From assembly GCA_051010055.1 (NCBI GenBank), contig JBPCVY010000033.1, positions 1 through 25,636 on the forward strand: 25,636 bases of DNA. The letters are read 5' to 3'. This document shows positions 24,151 to 25,636 of the stretch, in pieces. Each line of letters opens with the position of its first letter. Position 1 is the stretch's first letter. The DNA comes from CAJQND01 sp051010055. GTDB taxonomy: Bacteria; Pseudomonadota; Alphaproteobacteria; Rhizobiales; CAJQND01. Below the pieces are notes generated by a model. It was not told the origin of the DNA, ran no database searches, and saw nothing but the letters and a program-made list of their open reading frames with translations. A program made the position numbers and the translations under genes.

Positions 24151-24192
24151 TGAAACAGATATGTCGAACAAGCGCCGGGCATATCTGTTTCA
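24151..24192. promoter_or_regulatory. 13-bp inverted repeat upstream of the SBP56 gene, candidate operator
   Basis: TGAAACAGATATG (24151-24163) and CATATCTGTTTCA (24180-24192) are exact inverted copies with a 16-base spacer, so the half-site centres are 29 bases (about three helical turns) apart. It lies 61-102 bases upstream of the SBP56 ATG. On the minus strand a possible TATATC -10 (24146-24141) follows, with one arm in the -35/-10 interval and the other upstream, fitting a dimeric regulator site. A cruciform or transcript hairpin is the alternative. Confidence 0.6.
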
Positions 24193-24201
24193 TCAGCCGG
24201 A

Positions 24202-24222
24202 AACTCAACTGTTCTCTGAGTT
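24202..24222. terminator. Small hairpin downstream of the DUF4242 gene
   Basis: AACTCA (24202-24207) and TGAGTT (24217-24222) form a 6-bp stem with a 9-base loop about 80 bases after the DUF4242 stop, in the transcript direction followed by only a few U. It is a weak terminator candidate and could instead be part of the SBP56 control region. Confidence 0.25.
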
Positions 24223-24299
24223 GTTGCGATTTGCAGCAATACTTGCAGCAGCTGCAGCTGCGCCGTTTACATTCTTAATCCGAAACCGGAAACGTGTTG

Positions 24300-24578
24300 T
24301 TATTTCGCGGTTGTCGGGTCGATCATTTTGGAAATCTCAGTGACTTTGGTGGCCGGAAATCCGCTGAGTTCAGAGTGTTTTTGGATGATGTCTTCGTTCT
24401 CTGCGAGATAGACACAGAACGTCTTGTTATCCGCCACGAAACTTTCCACCCACTGGATTTGCGCGCCAAGTTTTTCCAGTGCTTCATTGGATTTGGCGGC
24501 TGCTCCGCTCAATTGTTCCTTGTCCAGTGTGCCCACTTCAGGAATGTCACGTTCGATTATGAATTTGCGCAAAGCCAT
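24300..24578 (-). CDS. DUF4242 (SCO4226-like nickel-binding fold) small protein
   Basis: The preferred product is 92 aa from the ATG at 24578, with AGGGGGAA about 6 bases upstream; the longer frame to 24659 runs through the inverted repeat and reads as noncoding. KFIIERDIPEVGTLDKEQL at the N-terminus, QWVESFVADNKTFCVYLAENEDIIQKHSELSGFPATKV in the middle and TEISKMIDP at the end are the DUF4242 pattern, a ferredoxin-like fold. Streptomyces SCO4226 binds nickel; others are annotated only as DUF4242. The protein is cytoplasmic. It lies between the extradiol dioxygenase and SBP56 genes on the same strand with gaps of about 120 and 210 bases. Confidence 0.88.
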   Translation of the reverse strand: MALRKFIIERDIPEVGTLDKEQLSGAAAKSNEALEKLGAQIQWVESFVADNKTFCVYLAENEDIIQKHSELSGFPATKVTEISKMIDPTTAK

Positions 24579-24605
24579 AGTGTTCCCCCTGTTAGTACTG
24601 TTGTC

Positions 24606-24626
24606 TTGCTGGTTCTTTTCCAGCAA
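24606..24626. promoter_or_regulatory. Perfect 7-bp inverted repeat upstream of DUF4242, candidate operator
   Basis: TTGCTGG (24606-24612) and CCAGCAA (24620-24626) flank a 7-base spacer, giving a 21-bp dyad 28-48 bases upstream of the DUF4242 ATG. There is no U-run for a terminator on the transcribed strand. Size and position fit an operator such as those of TetR or GntR proteins, but none is encoded nearby. Confidence 0.45.
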
Positions 24627-24698
24627 ACAATAGCATAAGGAGGCTTTTTGCGCGCGCAAGTAAAGTTATGATGTCGTCAATGCTTCGGAAGAAGTGAC

Positions 24699-25541
24699 TT
24701 ATACCGCAAAGTCAACAACCGTTTGCCCGGTTCCGGAACTACCAAAATAGGGTGTCAACACTTCCGCCGAACCGCCATAACCTGTCCAGCCCAGCGCACC
24801 AAACAACATGGCGGTATCAATCATACCGCACTCGCCAACGCACTTGCTTGCATAGTCGGGGAGCATTTCAAGAAAATCACCCCATTCGCCACCTTCCCAA
24901 AGCTCCATGACGCGCAAATCCATCTGCCGGTTGAATTCGCCGTTCACCTTGTTCAGGTACTCATGAGAGACCGCATTGTCTGCAAAGGCGTGAGAAAGCG
25001 AGCCGGAGGCATAAACCGCCGCCTTGCGCCCGGATTCTTCTATCGCGGCGGCGATCGCCTCGCCCATCTGCTGGCCTTCTTCAATGGAAGCGAATTGATT
25101 TGCCGCAATGGGCAGCACCCGGGCAAACGCTCCTTCATTAATGAAGTACATGGGCAGCAAGGTGCCATACTCAACACCCATATTTTCATTGTCATGGGCG
25201 ATGCCACGCATACCGGCTTTCTTGATATTATCGACAATCAGCTGGCCAAGTTCCGGGTCGCCATCATAGCTATAGGCCAGGTCATAAAGCATGTGGGGCA
25301 GTTCGTGACTGGTGAACGTTCCCTCGTGGCGGGCCTTGGCGTTCAGATGAAAGCCCTGATTGACAATCCAATGAGTGTCGAAAATGACAAATGTTTCAAC
25401 GCCGCGTTCCCTTGCGCGCTGCCCCAGCTCGCGAAGGCCGGCGATGGCCTTGTCGCGAATACCATGGAACTCTTTCATTGTGTGCGACATCCAGATTGAC
25501 GGCACATGGGTGATTTTCGCTGCCTGCACAATTTGTCCCAT
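24699..25541 (-). CDS. hpaD: Class III (LigB-type) extradiol dioxygenase, homoprotocatechuate 2,3-dioxygenase-like
   Basis: A 280-aa enzyme closely resembling E. coli C HpcB/HpaD (3,4-dihydroxyphenylacetate 2,3-dioxygenase) along its whole length: AAKITHVPS (7-15), FVIFDTHWIVN (51-61), YGTLLPM (125-131), YASGSLSH (177-184) and SSGTGQ (268-273). Expected non-haem Fe(II) ligands are His12, His57 and Glu237. It opens the catechol ring next to the hydroxyls to give 5-carboxymethyl-2-hydroxymuconate semialdehyde, a step of tyrosine/phenylacetate breakdown; a related catechol is possible. GGGAGGTT stands five bases before the ATG. The rest of the homoprotocatechuate pathway is not in the window, though it could lie past the right edge. 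Confidence 0.92.
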   Translation of the reverse strand: MGQIVQAAKITHVPSIWMSHTMKEFHGIRDKAIAGLRELGQRARERGVETFVIFDTHWIVNQGFHLNAKARHEGTFTSHELPHMLYDLAYSYDGDPELGQLIVDNIKKAGMRGIAHDNENMGVEYGTLLPMYFINEGAFARVLPIAANQFASIEEGQQMGEAIAAAIEESGRKAAVYASGSLSHAFADNAVSHEYLNKVNGEFNRQMDLRVMELWEGGEWGDFLEMLPDYASKCVGECGMIDTAMLFGALGWTGYGGSAEVLTPYFGSSGTGQTVVDFAV

Positions 25542-25568
25542 GTCGAACCTCCCTAGATTAAGGTCATC

Positions 25569-25636
25569 CTAGCCGCTTGCGCCCAGTTGGGGAATATGGT
25601 GGGCGCCGGTGGCAAAGCCGATATGCTTTTGTTCCA
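25569..25636 (-). CDS. 3' end of a gene entering from the right edge (uncertain frame)
   Basis: One minus-strand frame is open from the right edge to a TAG at 25569-25571 and reads ...GFATGAHHIPQLGASG, a plausible C-terminus 27 bases before the dioxygenase start. A second frame is open to a TAG at 25553-25555 (ending ARMTLI) and cannot be excluded. With about 22-27 codons no family can be named; an upstream member of an aromatic-degradation operon is the natural guess. Confidence 0.35.
   Translation of the reverse strand, partial: EQKHIGFATGAHHIPQLGASG

Noticed and set aside
24122..24343. Plus-strand 73-codon frame with an alanine run between the SBP56 and DUF4242 genes
   Set aside because: It overlaps the DUF4242 3' end and the inverted repeat, has no convincing ribosome binding site, and its alanine run comes from a CAG/CTG-rich stretch.
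1..25636. tRNA genes, CRISPR arrays, transposases or attachment sites
   Set aside because: I looked for T-loop sequences, spaced direct repeats and integrase/transposase motifs on both strands and found none convincing.

Overview
This is a chromosomal window from an alphaproteobacterium, most likely Hyphomicrobiales (Rhizobiales) or a close relative. The grounds are an IalB-family gene beside rlmN, DUF1194 and DUF3604 proteins, a SoxR of the usual CX2CXCX5C type, a cyclase/TolB-like/TPR protein common in this class, and a short palindrome resembling the intergenic repeats of rhizobia. Coding density is high on both strands. There is no rRNA, tRNA, CRISPR array, transposase or phage gene that I can see, and no gene-free stretch longer than about 235 bases.

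Left part (1-9376): a YbbA/YbbP-type ABC exporter (the permease runs off the left edge) diverges from a TesA-like esterase, which leads a three-gene run with thpR and a DsbA-fold isomerase. Then come rlmN with a small membrane protein, an IalB-family secreted protein, a SpoU-type RNA methyltransferase, a quinone oxidoreductase-like dehydrogenase and a UspA protein with a degenerate nucleotide loop.

Middle (9426-18821): five minus-strand genes with gaps of only 4-38 bases read, in order of transcription, a large unrecognised periplasm-facing membrane protein, a HupE/UreJ-like multi-histidine membrane protein, a GFA-type zinc protein, a cytochrome P450 and a polysaccharide lyase-like secreted protein. 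Divergent from them are a secreted DUF1194 (vWA-like) protein and a secreted DUF3604 (PHP-like) protein. The DUF3604 frame is broken by a single in-frame TAG, with the remaining 116 codons intact. A VTT/DedA-like membrane protein follows.

Right part (18884-25636): a class III cyclase fused to TolB-like and TPR regions, then a compact SoxR module. soxR diverges from a VOC (glyoxalase-fold) gene, and the intergenic region holds a perfect 18-bp SoxR box, identical to the classical soxS box, centred in a 19-bp promoter spacer that reads towards the VOC gene. A minus-strand set follows: a homoprotocatechuate-type extradiol dioxygenase, a DUF4242 protein, an SBP56/methanethiol oxidase homologue, and a translationally coupled multi-histidine membrane protein. 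Two clean inverted repeats lie in front of the DUF4242 and SBP56 genes.

The observations I rate highest are the SoxR-controlled VOC gene, the amber-interrupted DUF3604 gene, the SBP56/membrane-protein pair with its 13-bp inverted repeat, and the five-gene run built around the unrecognised 618-aa protein and HupE-like protein.
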